Origin: an uncultured Pseudomonadota bacterium
Lineage (GTDB): Bacteria > Pseudomonadota > Gammaproteobacteria > Burkholderiales > Usitatibacteraceae
DNA length: 5,505 bases
Direction of reading: 5' to 3'
Assembly: GCA_946885905.1 (NCBI GenBank)
Contig: CAMPHL010000202.1
Location: 1-5,505, forward strand
A program made the position numbers and the translations under genes. The notes beneath the pieces are model-generated. The model did no database searches. It had not been told where the DNA came from and worked only from the letters and a program-made list of their open reading frames with translations. Below are positions 1-5,505 of the stretch, piece by piece; the stretch's first letter is position 1; each line of letters begins with the position of its first letter.

Positions 1-680
1 TCGTCGGCCAATCCGGCGATGACCGAGAGGTCGTGAGTGATCCATATGAGCCCCGCGCCGCTCTCGCGGCACAGCTTCTGCATCTCGAACAGTATCTGTC
101 CCTGGATCGTGACGTCGAGCGCCGTCGTGGGCTCGTCGGCGATGACGAGGTCGGGCTTGTTGATGAGCGCGATCGCGATCGCCACGCGTTGGCGCATGCC
201 GCCCGAGAAATGGTGCGGATAAGCGCGCAGCCGCTCGTCCGGCGAGGCGATGCCCACGCGGCCGAGGGCCTCGCGGCACCGCGCGAGCGCGCTCTCGCGC
301 GAGATGTCGCGGTGCGCGAGGACCGCCTCGATCATCTGCGTGTCGACCCGGAGGACCGGGTTGAGCGTCATCATCGGGTCCTGGAAGATCATCGCGACCC
401 GGTTGCCGCGCAGGGCGCGCCACTCGCGCGCTTGCAGGGTGCCGAGGTCGCGGCCATTGAGCAGGATCCGGCCCGCGACGATGCGCCCGGGCGCGTCGAC
501 GAGTCCCATGATCGAATATCCCGTCATCGACTTGCCGGAGCCGGACTCGCCGACCAGTCCCAGCACGCGCCCGCGATCCAGCGAGAGACTCACGTCGTCC
601 ACGGCCTTCACGACGCCGGCCTTGGTGAAGAAGTGCATGCGCAGGCCCTCGACCCGAAGCAGGGGTGGGTGGCCGCTCAT
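1..680 (-). CDS. DppD/OppD-type ABC transporter ATP-binding protein (C-terminus beyond window)
   Basis: This is one of the two cytoplasmic ATPase subunits expected for the adjacent peptide-type importer. I translated 226 complete codons by hand; the frame stays open to the window edge. All nucleotide-binding elements are present in order: Walker A GESGSGKS at residues 44-51, Q-loop Q100 in FQDP, signature FSGGM at 158-162 followed by RQR (the usual form in this family rather than LSGGQ), Walker B LVIADE at 178-183, D-loop ALD at 187-189, and H-loop H216 in ITHD. Family members run to about 320-350 residues, so roughly 100 C-terminal residues, including the oligopeptide-transporter C-terminal region, lie outside. 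The ATG at 680-678 overlaps the stop codon of the upstream permease as ATGA, and the residues after it ([11 protein letters not shown]) match the normal family N-terminus. No Shine-Dalgarno sequence precedes it, so translational coupling is likely. DppD-type is inferred from its position as first ATPase after the permeases. Confidence 0.93.
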   Translation of the reverse strand, partial: MSGHPPLLRVEGLRMHFFTKAGVVKAVDDVSLSLDRGRVLGLVGESGSGKSMTGYSIMGLVDAPGRIVAGRILLNGRDLGTLQAREWRALRGNRVAMIFQDPMMTLNPVLRVDTQMIEAVLAHRDISRESALARCREALGRVGIASPDERLRAYPHHFSGGMRQRVAIAIALINKPDLVIADEPTTALDVTIQGQILFEMQKLCRESGAGLIWITHDLSVIAGLAD

Positions 681-1600
681 CGCTTGAGCCGCGGATTCAT
701 GATGTCGCGCACCTGGTCGGCTACCAGGTTGATCGCGACGATGGTGAGCAAAAGCGCGAGCCCCGGATAGAAGCTGATCCAGTATTTGCCCGACAGGAGG
801 TACTGGAAGCCGTTCGATATGAGAAGGCCGATGGAAGGCTCGGTGATCGGCAGTCCCAGGCCCAGGAACGAGAGCGCCGCCTCCAGCTGGATCGCGTGCG
901 CGACCTGCACCGTGGCCACGACGATCAGCGGCGGCAGGCAATTCGGCAGAAGGTGGCGCAGGGCGATGCGCGCGCGGGAGAGCGCGAGCACCTGGGCCGC
1001 CTCCACGTATTCCTTCTGCCGTTCCACGAGCGCGGCCGAGCGCACGGTGCGCGCGTAATAGGCCCACTGCACCGCGACAAGGGCCACGATGATCTTGTCA
1101 ACGCCCTGGCCCAGCATCGCCAGCAGGACGAGCGCGATGAGGATCGCGGGAAACGAGAGTTGGATGTCCACGATGCGCATCACGATCGCATCGACCACCC
1201 CGCCGAAGTAGGCCGCTGCGAGACCCACCACCAGACCGATCGCCAGCGCGATAACGGTGGCCGTCACGCCTACGAACAGCGAGATCCGGACGCCGTAGAA
1301 AATACCCGAGAGCATGTCGCGGCCCTGGTCGTCGGTGCCGAGCCAGTAGGGCTTGCCGGTCGTAGTGGATTTCTCCCCCGGCGGCAGCTTCGAATCCATC
1401 ACGTCGAGCTGCGCGAGATCGTACGGGTTCTGTGGCGAGATCCAGGGCGCGGTAATAGCTATCAACACGATGGCCACCAGCAGGGCGAGCCCGCCGAGCG
1501 CCAGGCGGCTCTCGGCGAATTCGGCCGCGAAGCGGCGCAGCGGCGACTCGTCGCGCGCGGGAACCTGGGCTTGCGGGGTTTCGGTGGCGACGACGCCCAT
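677..1600 (-). CDS. DppC/OppC-type ABC transporter permease
   Basis: This 307-residue inner-membrane protein is the second channel subunit of the importer. It has a cytoplasmic N-terminal stretch, a first membrane segment at about 33-52, a periplasmic region containing the DppC hallmark LGTDDQGRDMLSGI at 87-100, and further hydrophobic segments at about 104-130, 137-163, 168-181, 222-238 and 276-295. The coupling loop that contacts the ATPase is EAAQVLALSRARIALRHLLP at 200-219; the position usually held by glycine in the EAA motif is Ala206. The C-terminus MNPRLKR is typical. The start at 1600 is chosen because it lies 2 nt after the DppB-type stop and gives a normal family length. The frame is open upstream to 2107, but that extension overlaps the DppB-type gene and reads as arginine-rich shadow sequence. 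No Shine-Dalgarno sequence is visible, so coupling to the upstream gene is likely. The substrate is not predictable. Confidence 0.95.
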   Translation of the reverse strand: MGVVATETPQAQVPARDESPLRRFAAEFAESRLALGGLALLVAIVLIAITAPWISPQNPYDLAQLDVMDSKLPPGEKSTTTGKPYWLGTDDQGRDMLSGIFYGVRISLFVGVTATVIALAIGLVVGLAAAYFGGVVDAIVMRIVDIQLSFPAILIALVLLAMLGQGVDKIIVALVAVQWAYYARTVRSAALVERQKEYVEAAQVLALSRARIALRHLLPNCLPPLIVVATVQVAHAIQLEAALSFLGLGLPITEPSIGLLISNGFQYLLSGKYWISFYPGLALLLTIVAINLVADQVRDIMNPRLKR

Positions 1601-1602
1601 GG

Positions 1603-2583
1603 CTAGTGCGCGGCGGCGGTGCCGAGCCGCACCCGGGGATCGAGCACGGAATAGAGCACGTCGACGACGAAGTTGATGAGGATGAAGATCGCGACGATCA
1701 CCAGCAGGTAGGCCACGATCACCGGCCGGTCGAGCTGGTTGATCGAGTCGATGAGGAGCTTGCCGGTGCCCGGCCAGGCGAAGATCGTCTCGGTGATGAT
1801 CGCGAAGGCGATGACCGACCCCAACTCCAGCCCGATCACCGTCACGATCGGGATGAGGATGTTCTTGAGGATGTGCACGCCGATCACGCGGGACGGGCGC
1901 AAGCCCTTCGCGCGCGCGAACTTCACGTAGTCCTGCAGCGAGGCTTCGCGGGCGCTCGCGCGGGTGAGCCGGATGAGCAGCGAGAGCTTGAAGAGCGCGA
2001 GGTTGAGTGCCGGCATCGCCAGGTGGGCCAGGCCGTCGAGCGTGAGGAAACTCAACGGCACGCCCAGCACCGTGACGGTCTCGCCGCGCCCGTTGGGCGG
2101 GAGCCAACCGAAATGCACCGAGAAGACCATGATGAGCACGAGCCCCACCCAGAAGGTCGGCAGGCTGAAGCCCAGGATGGAGCCGGCCATGATGCCGCGG
2201 CCCAGCAGCGAGTCAGGCCGGAGGCCCGCGATCAAGCCGAGCGGGATCCCGATCACGATCGCCAGCAGCATCGCGGCGAACGCGAGCTCCAGCGTCGCGG
2301 GAAGCTTCTCGAGGATGAGCTGGATCGCCGGCACGTTGAACACGAACGAGTTGCCGAGGTCGCCGGCGGCGCCGCGTCGCAGGAACGTCGCGTACTGCTC
2401 GAGCATGGGCTTGTCGAGGCCCAGCGCCGCGGTCGCTCGCGCCCTCTCGATCTCGTCGGCCTGGGGATTCACCAGCAGCTCGATCGGGTTGCCGATCGCA
2501 TAGACGCCCAGGAAAACCAGGAACGACATCAGGACGAGCACGAACAGGCTCTGCCCGAAGCGGCGGATGGCGAAAGCGAGCAT
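1603..2583 (-). CDS. DppB/OppB-type ABC transporter permease
   Basis: This 326-residue inner-membrane protein is the first channel subunit of the importer. The N-terminus MLAFAIRRFGQSLFVLVLMS is the standard DppB membrane-entry segment. It is followed by a periplasmic part with AALGLDKP at 52-59 and GDLGNSF at 74-80, then hydrophobic segments at about 97-120, 131-156, 186-206, 242-264 and 288-312. Family motifs include LPTFW at 141-145, the ATPase-coupling loop DYVKFARAKG at 218-227 with its glycine intact, ETIFAWPGTGKLL at 265-277, and the C-terminal LDPRVR at 314-319. It lies 67 bp downstream of the binding-protein gene and 2 bp before the DppC-type gene. The bases just before the start are pyrimidine-rich (CTTCCTTCCC on the coding strand) with no Shine-Dalgarno match; the start nevertheless fits the family N-terminus exactly. 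Confidence 0.96.
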   Translation of the reverse strand: MLAFAIRRFGQSLFVLVLMSFLVFLGVYAIGNPIELLVNPQADEIERARATAALGLDKPMLEQYATFLRRGAAGDLGNSFVFNVPAIQLILEKLPATLELAFAAMLLAIVIGIPLGLIAGLRPDSLLGRGIMAGSILGFSLPTFWVGLVLIMVFSVHFGWLPPNGRGETVTVLGVPLSFLTLDGLAHLAMPALNLALFKLSLLIRLTRASAREASLQDYVKFARAKGLRPSRVIGVHILKNILIPIVTVIGLELGSVIAFAIITETIFAWPGTGKLLIDSINQLDRPVIVAYLLVIVAIFILINFVVDVLYSVLDPRVRLGTAAAH

Positions 2584-2603
2584 GGGAAGGAAGATTGTGC
2601 CAG

Positions 2604-2634
2604 CGAAGAGCCCCGCCGTAGCGGGGCTTCTTCG
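2604..2634 (-). promoter_or_regulatory. Intercistronic hairpin with C(UACG)G tetraloop between binding-protein and permease genes
   Basis: On the coding (minus) strand a perfect 8-bp stem AGCCCCGC/GCGGGGCT encloses the loop UACG. Below it, after a single bulged A, is a further 5-bp stem CGAAG/CUUCG. The loop with its C-G closing pair is a UNCG tetraloop, a class known to be unusually stable in RNA. The hairpin starts 16 nt after the binding-protein stop codon and ends 20 nt before the permease ATG. No U-tract follows, so it is not a canonical intrinsic terminator. I infer partial termination or protection of the binding-protein message from 3' decay, as known for hairpins after other binding-protein genes. 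Confidence 0.7.
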
Positions 2635-2650
2635 GGCCGGGGGTTGCGCC

Positions 2651-4231
2651 CTACCTGGCGGGCTTGAGGCCCATGGCGAGCGTGTACTGGTCCGTGCGGG
2701 CGGTGTACTTCATGTCCTTCGTCGTGGCCCAGGTGCTGAGCTCGTAGTGGATCGGGATGAGGCCCACGTCGTTCATCGCCGTTTCGGCGGCCTGCTGGAT
2801 GATCGCCTCGCGCCTCTTCTCGTCCATGGTTACGAGTGCCTCCATGACCATCTTGTCGAATGCAGGGTTCGAGTAGCGGGCGCGGTTGGTGACGCCCATC
2901 CCCTTGGCCGGGTCGTGCGTGGCCAGCAGCGATCGCAGGCTCGAACCCTGCTCGCCCGACTCCGTGCCCCAACCCAGCACCATGTAGCCGAGTTCGCCCT
3001 TTGTCGCGCGGGTGAAGTATACGTTGGCAGGCATCGTTTCGACCTTGGCGTCGATGCCCGCGCGCGAGTAGAACTGCGCGATCGCCTGGCAGATGGCGGC
3101 GTCGTTGATATAGCGGTTGTTCGGGCCGTGGATCGTCATCGAGAAGCCGTTCGGGTAGCCGGCCTCGGCGAGCAGCTTCTTCGCGGCTTCCGGATCGTAC
3201 TTCGGGGGCTTCAGCTTCTTCGACGTGCCCGGGAAGAAGTCCGGCAGGAGCTGCGCCGCGGGCATCGCCTTCTTCTCCATGATGCGCTCGGCGATCGCGT
3301 CGCGGTTGATGGCCATCGACAGGGCCTTGCGCACGCGAGCGTCCTTGAACGGGTTCTTGTCGAGCGGCTTGCCGTCCTTGGCGGTCACGAACGGAACCGC
3401 CTTGTCGTCGCGCTGGTTCATGTGGACGTAGATCACGCGATTCGAGACCTTGTCCGACAAGGCGTACATCTTGTCCTGGGAGAGCCTGGCGATATCCGAG
3501 GTGGGCACCGTCTCGATCATCTGCACGTCGCCGGAGAGCAGCGCCGCGACCCGCGCGGCGGAGTTGGTGAGGATCTTGAAGGTGACCTTGTCCCAGGGCT
3601 CCTCGCCGCCCCAGTAGCCGTAGTTGGCCTTCATCACCACGCGCTGGTTGGGCACGTACTCCACGAACTTGTAGGGGCCGGTGCCGATCGCCGCCTTGCC
3701 CGAGTTGTAGTCGGCCGTGCTCGCCTTCTCGCCGTGGACCCTGGAGACGATGTACACCGAGCCCAGGTCGCTCGGCAGCAGCACGTGCGGCGCCGCGGTC
3801 TTGAAGATGAGCGTGTACGGATCGGTCGCCTTCGCCTCGACGATGGGCTTGGTGAAGGTGGCGAAGGACGAGGGGCTGTTGGGCACCCCGGGCACGCGCT
3901 TCAGCGTGAAGAGGACATCCTCGGCGGTGAAGGGCGTGCCGTCGTGGAACTTCACGTTCTTGCGCAGCTTGAACTCCCACGTGAGCTCGTCGATGGCGCG
4001 CCACGAAGTCGCGAGCCCGGGCACCAGCTTCTGGTTGTGGTCGCGCTTGACCAGCGGCTCGAAGACGTGAAGCAGCAGGCCGTTGTTCGGCGACAAGTTG
4101 TGGTAGTGCGGGTCGATCGACGTGATCGCCGCCTGCAGGCCGATGGACACCTCGCGTTCCTTCTGCGCGTGGACGAGGGGCGCAACCGCCAGGACGAGCG
4201 CGGCGGCTGCGAGCTGAAGCATTCGCAACAT
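2651..4231 (-). CDS. Periplasmic solute-binding protein of peptide/nickel-type ABC importer (SBP_bac_5 family)
   Basis: This 526-residue periplasmic protein captures the ligand and delivers it to the permease pair encoded next. Residues 1-22 form a Sec signal peptide (hydrophobic LAAAALVLAVAPLV, probable cleavage after VHA at 22). There is no lipobox cysteine, which fits a soluble periplasmic protein of a Gram-negative cell. Family motifs are KFHDGTPFTAEDV at 94-106, GTGPYKFVEY at 183-192, DARVRKALSMAINRDAI at 297-313, YDPEAAKKLLAEAGYP at 345-360 and RYSNPAFDKMV at 452-462. The length is normal. The ATG at 4231-4229 is chosen because GGAGG lies 5 nt upstream; a second ATG three codons later is too far from it. 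The frame is open upstream to 4414, but that part overlaps the TPR gene and lacks a signal peptide. The ligand could be peptide, glutathione, an opine or another compound. Confidence 0.95.
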   Translation of the reverse strand: MLRMLQLAAAALVLAVAPLVHAQKEREVSIGLQAAITSIDPHYHNLSPNNGLLLHVFEPLVKRDHNQKLVPGLATSWRAIDELTWEFKLRKNVKFHDGTPFTAEDVLFTLKRVPGVPNSPSSFATFTKPIVEAKATDPYTLIFKTAAPHVLLPSDLGSVYIVSRVHGEKASTADYNSGKAAIGTGPYKFVEYVPNQRVVMKANYGYWGGEEPWDKVTFKILTNSAARVAALLSGDVQMIETVPTSDIARLSQDKMYALSDKVSNRVIYVHMNQRDDKAVPFVTAKDGKPLDKNPFKDARVRKALSMAINRDAIAERIMEKKAMPAAQLLPDFFPGTSKKLKPPKYDPEAAKKLLAEAGYPNGFSMTIHGPNNRYINDAAICQAIAQFYSRAGIDAKVETMPANVYFTRATKGELGYMVLGWGTESGEQGSSLRSLLATHDPAKGMGVTNRARYSNPAFDKMVMEALVTMDEKRREAIIQQAAETAMNDVGLIPIHYELSTWATTKDMKYTARTDQYTLAMGLKPAR

Positions 4232-4236
4232 GAAGT

Positions 4237-4241
4237 CCTCC
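4237..4241 (-). promoter_or_regulatory. Shine-Dalgarno site of the solute-binding protein gene
   Basis: GGAGG on the minus strand lies 5 nt before the ATG at 4231-4229. It decides between two nearby in-frame ATGs. It is the only clear Shine-Dalgarno sequence among the five gene starts visible in the window. Confidence 0.8.
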
Positions 4242-4250
4242 GGGGAGTGG

Positions 4251-4287
4251 TCGGCGCATGATACCGTGGCTGCATGAGCCTCGTGGA
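4251..4287 (-). promoter_or_regulatory. Weak candidate promoter for the importer operon
   Basis: In the 42-bp gap between divergent genes, the minus strand carries TATCAT at 4263-4258, five of six matches to the -10 consensus. A poor -35 (TCCACG, 4287-4282, three of six) stands 18 bp upstream, inside the TPR reading frame. Initiation near 4251 would leave a leader of about 20 nt containing the GGAGG site. The match is weak and could be chance; the true promoter may lie deeper in the TPR gene or use another sigma factor. Confidence 0.2.
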
Positions 4288-4597
4288 GCGCTTCGAGGCG
4301 ATCCTCGCCTCCGGCCGTGACGACGCGCTGCTGCGCTTCAGCCTCGGCATGCAGTACCTGCAGGCAGGGCAAGCCGCGCGCGCGGCGCAGCACCTGCGCT
4401 GTGCCGTCGGGCACGATCCCGGTTACTCGGCAGCGTGGAAGCTTCTCGGCAAGTCCCTTGCCCAGTCAGGCGATGCGGCCGGTGCCGCCGCGGCCTATCG
4501 TGAAGGCATCGAGGCTGCCGAGCGCAAGGGGGACAAGCAGGCCGCGAAGGAAATGACGGTGTTCCTTCGGCGGATCGAGAGGTCGTTGGGCAGCTAG
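4274..4597 (+). CDS. Small tetratricopeptide repeat (TPR) protein
   Basis: The 107-residue product has no signal peptide or membrane segment, so it is probably cytoplasmic. It holds two TPR units of helix-turn-helix type. Unit one is at 18-51 with L24, G25, Y28, A37, A44 and P49 at consensus positions. Unit two is at 52-85 with W55, L58, G59, L62, A71 and Y75. A charged capping helix at about 86-104 follows. TPR units bind partner proteins; the partner is unknown. The ATG at 4274 has no clear Shine-Dalgarno sequence, but no upstream in-frame start is available and the N-terminus leads directly into the first repeat. The reading is supported over the antisense frames by the clear repeat pattern. 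It is divergent from the transporter and convergent with aroB, so it is a single-gene transcription unit. A functional link to either neighbour is not shown. Confidence 0.85.
   Translation: MSLVERFEAILASGRDDALLRFSLGMQYLQAGQAARAAQHLRCAVGHDPGYSAAWKLLGKSLAQSGDAAGAAAAYREGIEAAERKGDKQAAKEMTVFLRRIERSLGS
4594..4597. other. Overlapping convergent stop codons in a shared CTAG
   Basis: The palindrome CTAG carries the TAG stop of the TPR gene on the plus strand (4595-4597) and the TAG stop of aroB on the minus strand (4596-4594). The two genes therefore overlap tail to tail by 4 bp, and no terminator hairpin stands between them. Confidence 0.9.
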
Positions 4598-5505
4598 GCG
4601 GCCGCGAGGAAGGACTCGAGCTCGCGCACCGGCGCATCCTTCACCACGGCAGCGCGGCCGAGCTCCTCGAGCAGGATGAGCGTGATGCGCCCGTCGACGT
4701 TCTTCTTGTCCCGGCCCATGAGGTCGAGCCACGCATGCACTTCGAACTTCGGCGGCGTGACGGGCAAACCGAGGCGTTCGACAATGCCGGCGAGCCGGTC
4801 CGCCGCGGCGTCCGGGATTCGGCCTTGCCGGGCCGAAAACCTGGCGGCCATGACCATGCCGGCTGCCACGGCCTCGCCATGCAGCCACTTGCCGTAGCCG
4901 CTGCCGGTCTCGATGGCGTGCCCGAACGTATGGCCGAAGTTGAGCAGCGCCCGGACTCCCGATTCGCGCTCGTCGGCGGCGACGATCGCGGCCTTGACTT
5001 CGCAGGAACGCCGGATCGCGTGAGCCAGCGCCTCCGGGTCGCGGCGGCGCAGTGACTCGGCATGCTGCTCGACCCAGGCGAGGAACTCCGCGTCCGAGAT
5101 CGCGCCGTACTTCAGTACCTCCGCGAGGCCCGCCGACAGCTCGCGCTCCGGCAGCGTGGCGAGCAGCTCAGTGTCCGCGATCACGGCCACCGGCTGGTGG
5201 AACGAGCCGATCATGTTCTTGCCGAGCGGGTGGTTGATGCCCGTCTTCCCGCCGACCGAGGAATCAACCTGCGCGAGCAGCGTCGTCGGAACCTGCAGGA
5301 ACGACACACCCCGCTGGTACGTCGCCGCGGCGAATCCGGCCATGTCGCCCACGACGCCGCCACCGACCGCGACGAGCACGGTGCGCCGGTCGGCCTTGGC
5401 GCGGAGCAGCCCTTCGTAGATGAGGTCGAGGGTGCGCCAGTCCTTGTGCTCCTCGCCGTCGGGAACGACGATGCGCATCGCCGAGCCTGAAACGGGGGCG
5501 AGCGC
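4594..5505 (-). CDS. aroB: 3-dehydroquinate synthase (N-terminus beyond window)
   Basis: AroB converts 3-deoxy-D-arabino-heptulosonate 7-phosphate to 3-dehydroquinate, the second step of the shikimate pathway, using NAD and a divalent metal in the cytoplasm. The visible 303 codons start mid-protein at ALAPVSGSA; the family length of about 360 implies some 55 missing residues. The ATG at 5478 is therefore an internal methionine, not the start. Counting from it, the NAD-binding stretch [19 protein letters not shown] is at 39-57, [19 protein letters not shown] at 64-82, and the metal ligands are E120 (AEVLKYG), H183 (GHTFGH) and H200 (HGEAVAAG). Their 63- and 17-residue spacings equal those of E184, H247 and H264 in the E. 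coli enzyme. The C-terminus ends ELESFLAAA. In proteobacteria aroK often precedes this gene, which would put it off the right edge. Confidence 0.97.
   Translation of the reverse strand, partial: ALAPVSGSAMRIVVPDGEEHKDWRTLDLIYEGLLRAKADRRTVLVAVGGGVVGDMAGFAAATYQRGVSFLQVPTTLLAQVDSSVGGKTGINHPLGKNMIGSFHQPVAVIADTELLATLPERELSAGLAEVLKYGAISDAEFLAWVEQHAESLRRRDPEALAHAIRRSCEVKAAIVAADERESGVRALLNFGHTFGHAIETGSGYGKWLHGEAVAAGMVMAARFSARQGRIPDAAADRLAGIVERLGLPVTPPKFEVHAWLDLMGRDKKNVDGRITLILLEELGRAAVVKDAPVRELESFLAAA

Noticed and set aside
167..183. Short repeat of GCGATC units
   Set aside because: It lies within the ATPase gene and simply encodes alternating Ala and Ile after the signature motif (AIAIAL).
33..1606. 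Plus-strand open frames 33-770 and 665-1606, antisense to the ATPase and DppC-type genes
   Set aside because: Both are Arg/Asp/His-rich shadows. The opposite strand encodes complete ABC ATPase and permease motifs.
1601..2107. Upstream extension of the DppC-type frame to a 476-residue protein
   Set aside because: The extra 169 residues overlap the DppB-type gene in another frame and are Arg/Ala-rich without membrane segments. The start at 1600 gives the normal family length.
2604..2634. Reading the intercistronic hairpin as an intrinsic terminator
   Set aside because: No U-tract follows the stem on the minus strand, nor on the plus strand, where GGGCCGG follows. Three operon genes continue downstream.
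1606..2667. 353-codon open frame on the plus strand, antisense to the DppB-type permease
   Set aside because: The product is a low-complexity run of Glu, Asp, Arg, Gln and His, the reverse-complement shadow of hydrophobic membrane codons.
2529..4259. 576-codon minus-strand open frame overlapping the binding-protein gene in another frame
   Set aside because: It is Arg/Gly/Ala-rich, resembles no family, and lies in the +1/+2 shadow of the true frame.
2567..4261. 564-codon open frame on the plus strand, antisense to the solute-binding protein gene
   Set aside because: It covers nearly the whole of a gene with clear family motifs and a signal peptide. Its product is rich in Arg, Val, His and Asp with no recognisable domain, as expected for the reverse frame of a GC-rich gene.
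4232..4414. Upstream extension of the binding-protein frame by 61 residues
   Set aside because: It would bury the signal peptide inside the protein, overlap the TPR gene, and ignore the GGAGG site before 4231.
1..5505. Search for CRISPR arrays, tRNA or rRNA genes, insertion-sequence ends, integrases, toxin-antitoxin or defence genes
   Set aside because: None was seen on reading. Coding sequence fills almost all of the window with ordinary transport and metabolic genes of similar base composition.

Overview
The window is GC-rich DNA from a Gram-negative bacterium, most likely a betaproteobacterium. I infer this from the betaproteobacterial look of the 3-dehydroquinate synthase and from a solute-binding protein that has a cleavable Sec signal without a lipobox cysteine. 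No species can be named from the sequence alone.

About four fifths of the window (1-4231, minus strand) is a peptide/nickel-type (Dpp/Opp family) ABC importer operon. Read in transcription order it is: a periplasmic solute-binding protein of the SBP_bac_5 family (4231-2651), a DppB-type permease (2583-1603), a DppC-type permease (1600-677), and a DppD-type ATPase (680 down to the window edge, C-terminus missing). This is the usual dppABCD order, so a DppF-type second ATPase probably follows outside the window. The binding protein would capture its ligand in the periplasm, the two permeases form the channel, and the ATPase powers import. The ligand cannot be read from the sequence; short peptides are the family default, but other ligands are known.

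Expression looks graded. The binding-protein gene has a strong GGAGG ribosome site. The three downstream genes have no recognisable one and seem to depend on coupling (2-nt gap and ATGA overlap). A strong hairpin with a C(UACG)G tetraloop and no U-tract lies between the binding-protein gene and the first permease gene.

The right part holds a small plus-strand gene for a two-repeat TPR protein (4274-4597). It is divergent from the transporter (42-bp gap) and convergent with aroB, a minus-strand shikimate-pathway gene that enters from the right edge without its N-terminus. The stop codons of the TPR gene and aroB overlap in one palindromic CTAG.

I see no RNA gene, CRISPR array, insertion sequence, prophage part or other sign of an undescribed system. 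The region looks like ordinary chromosome. The points worth a second look are regulatory layout and one substituted motif residue.
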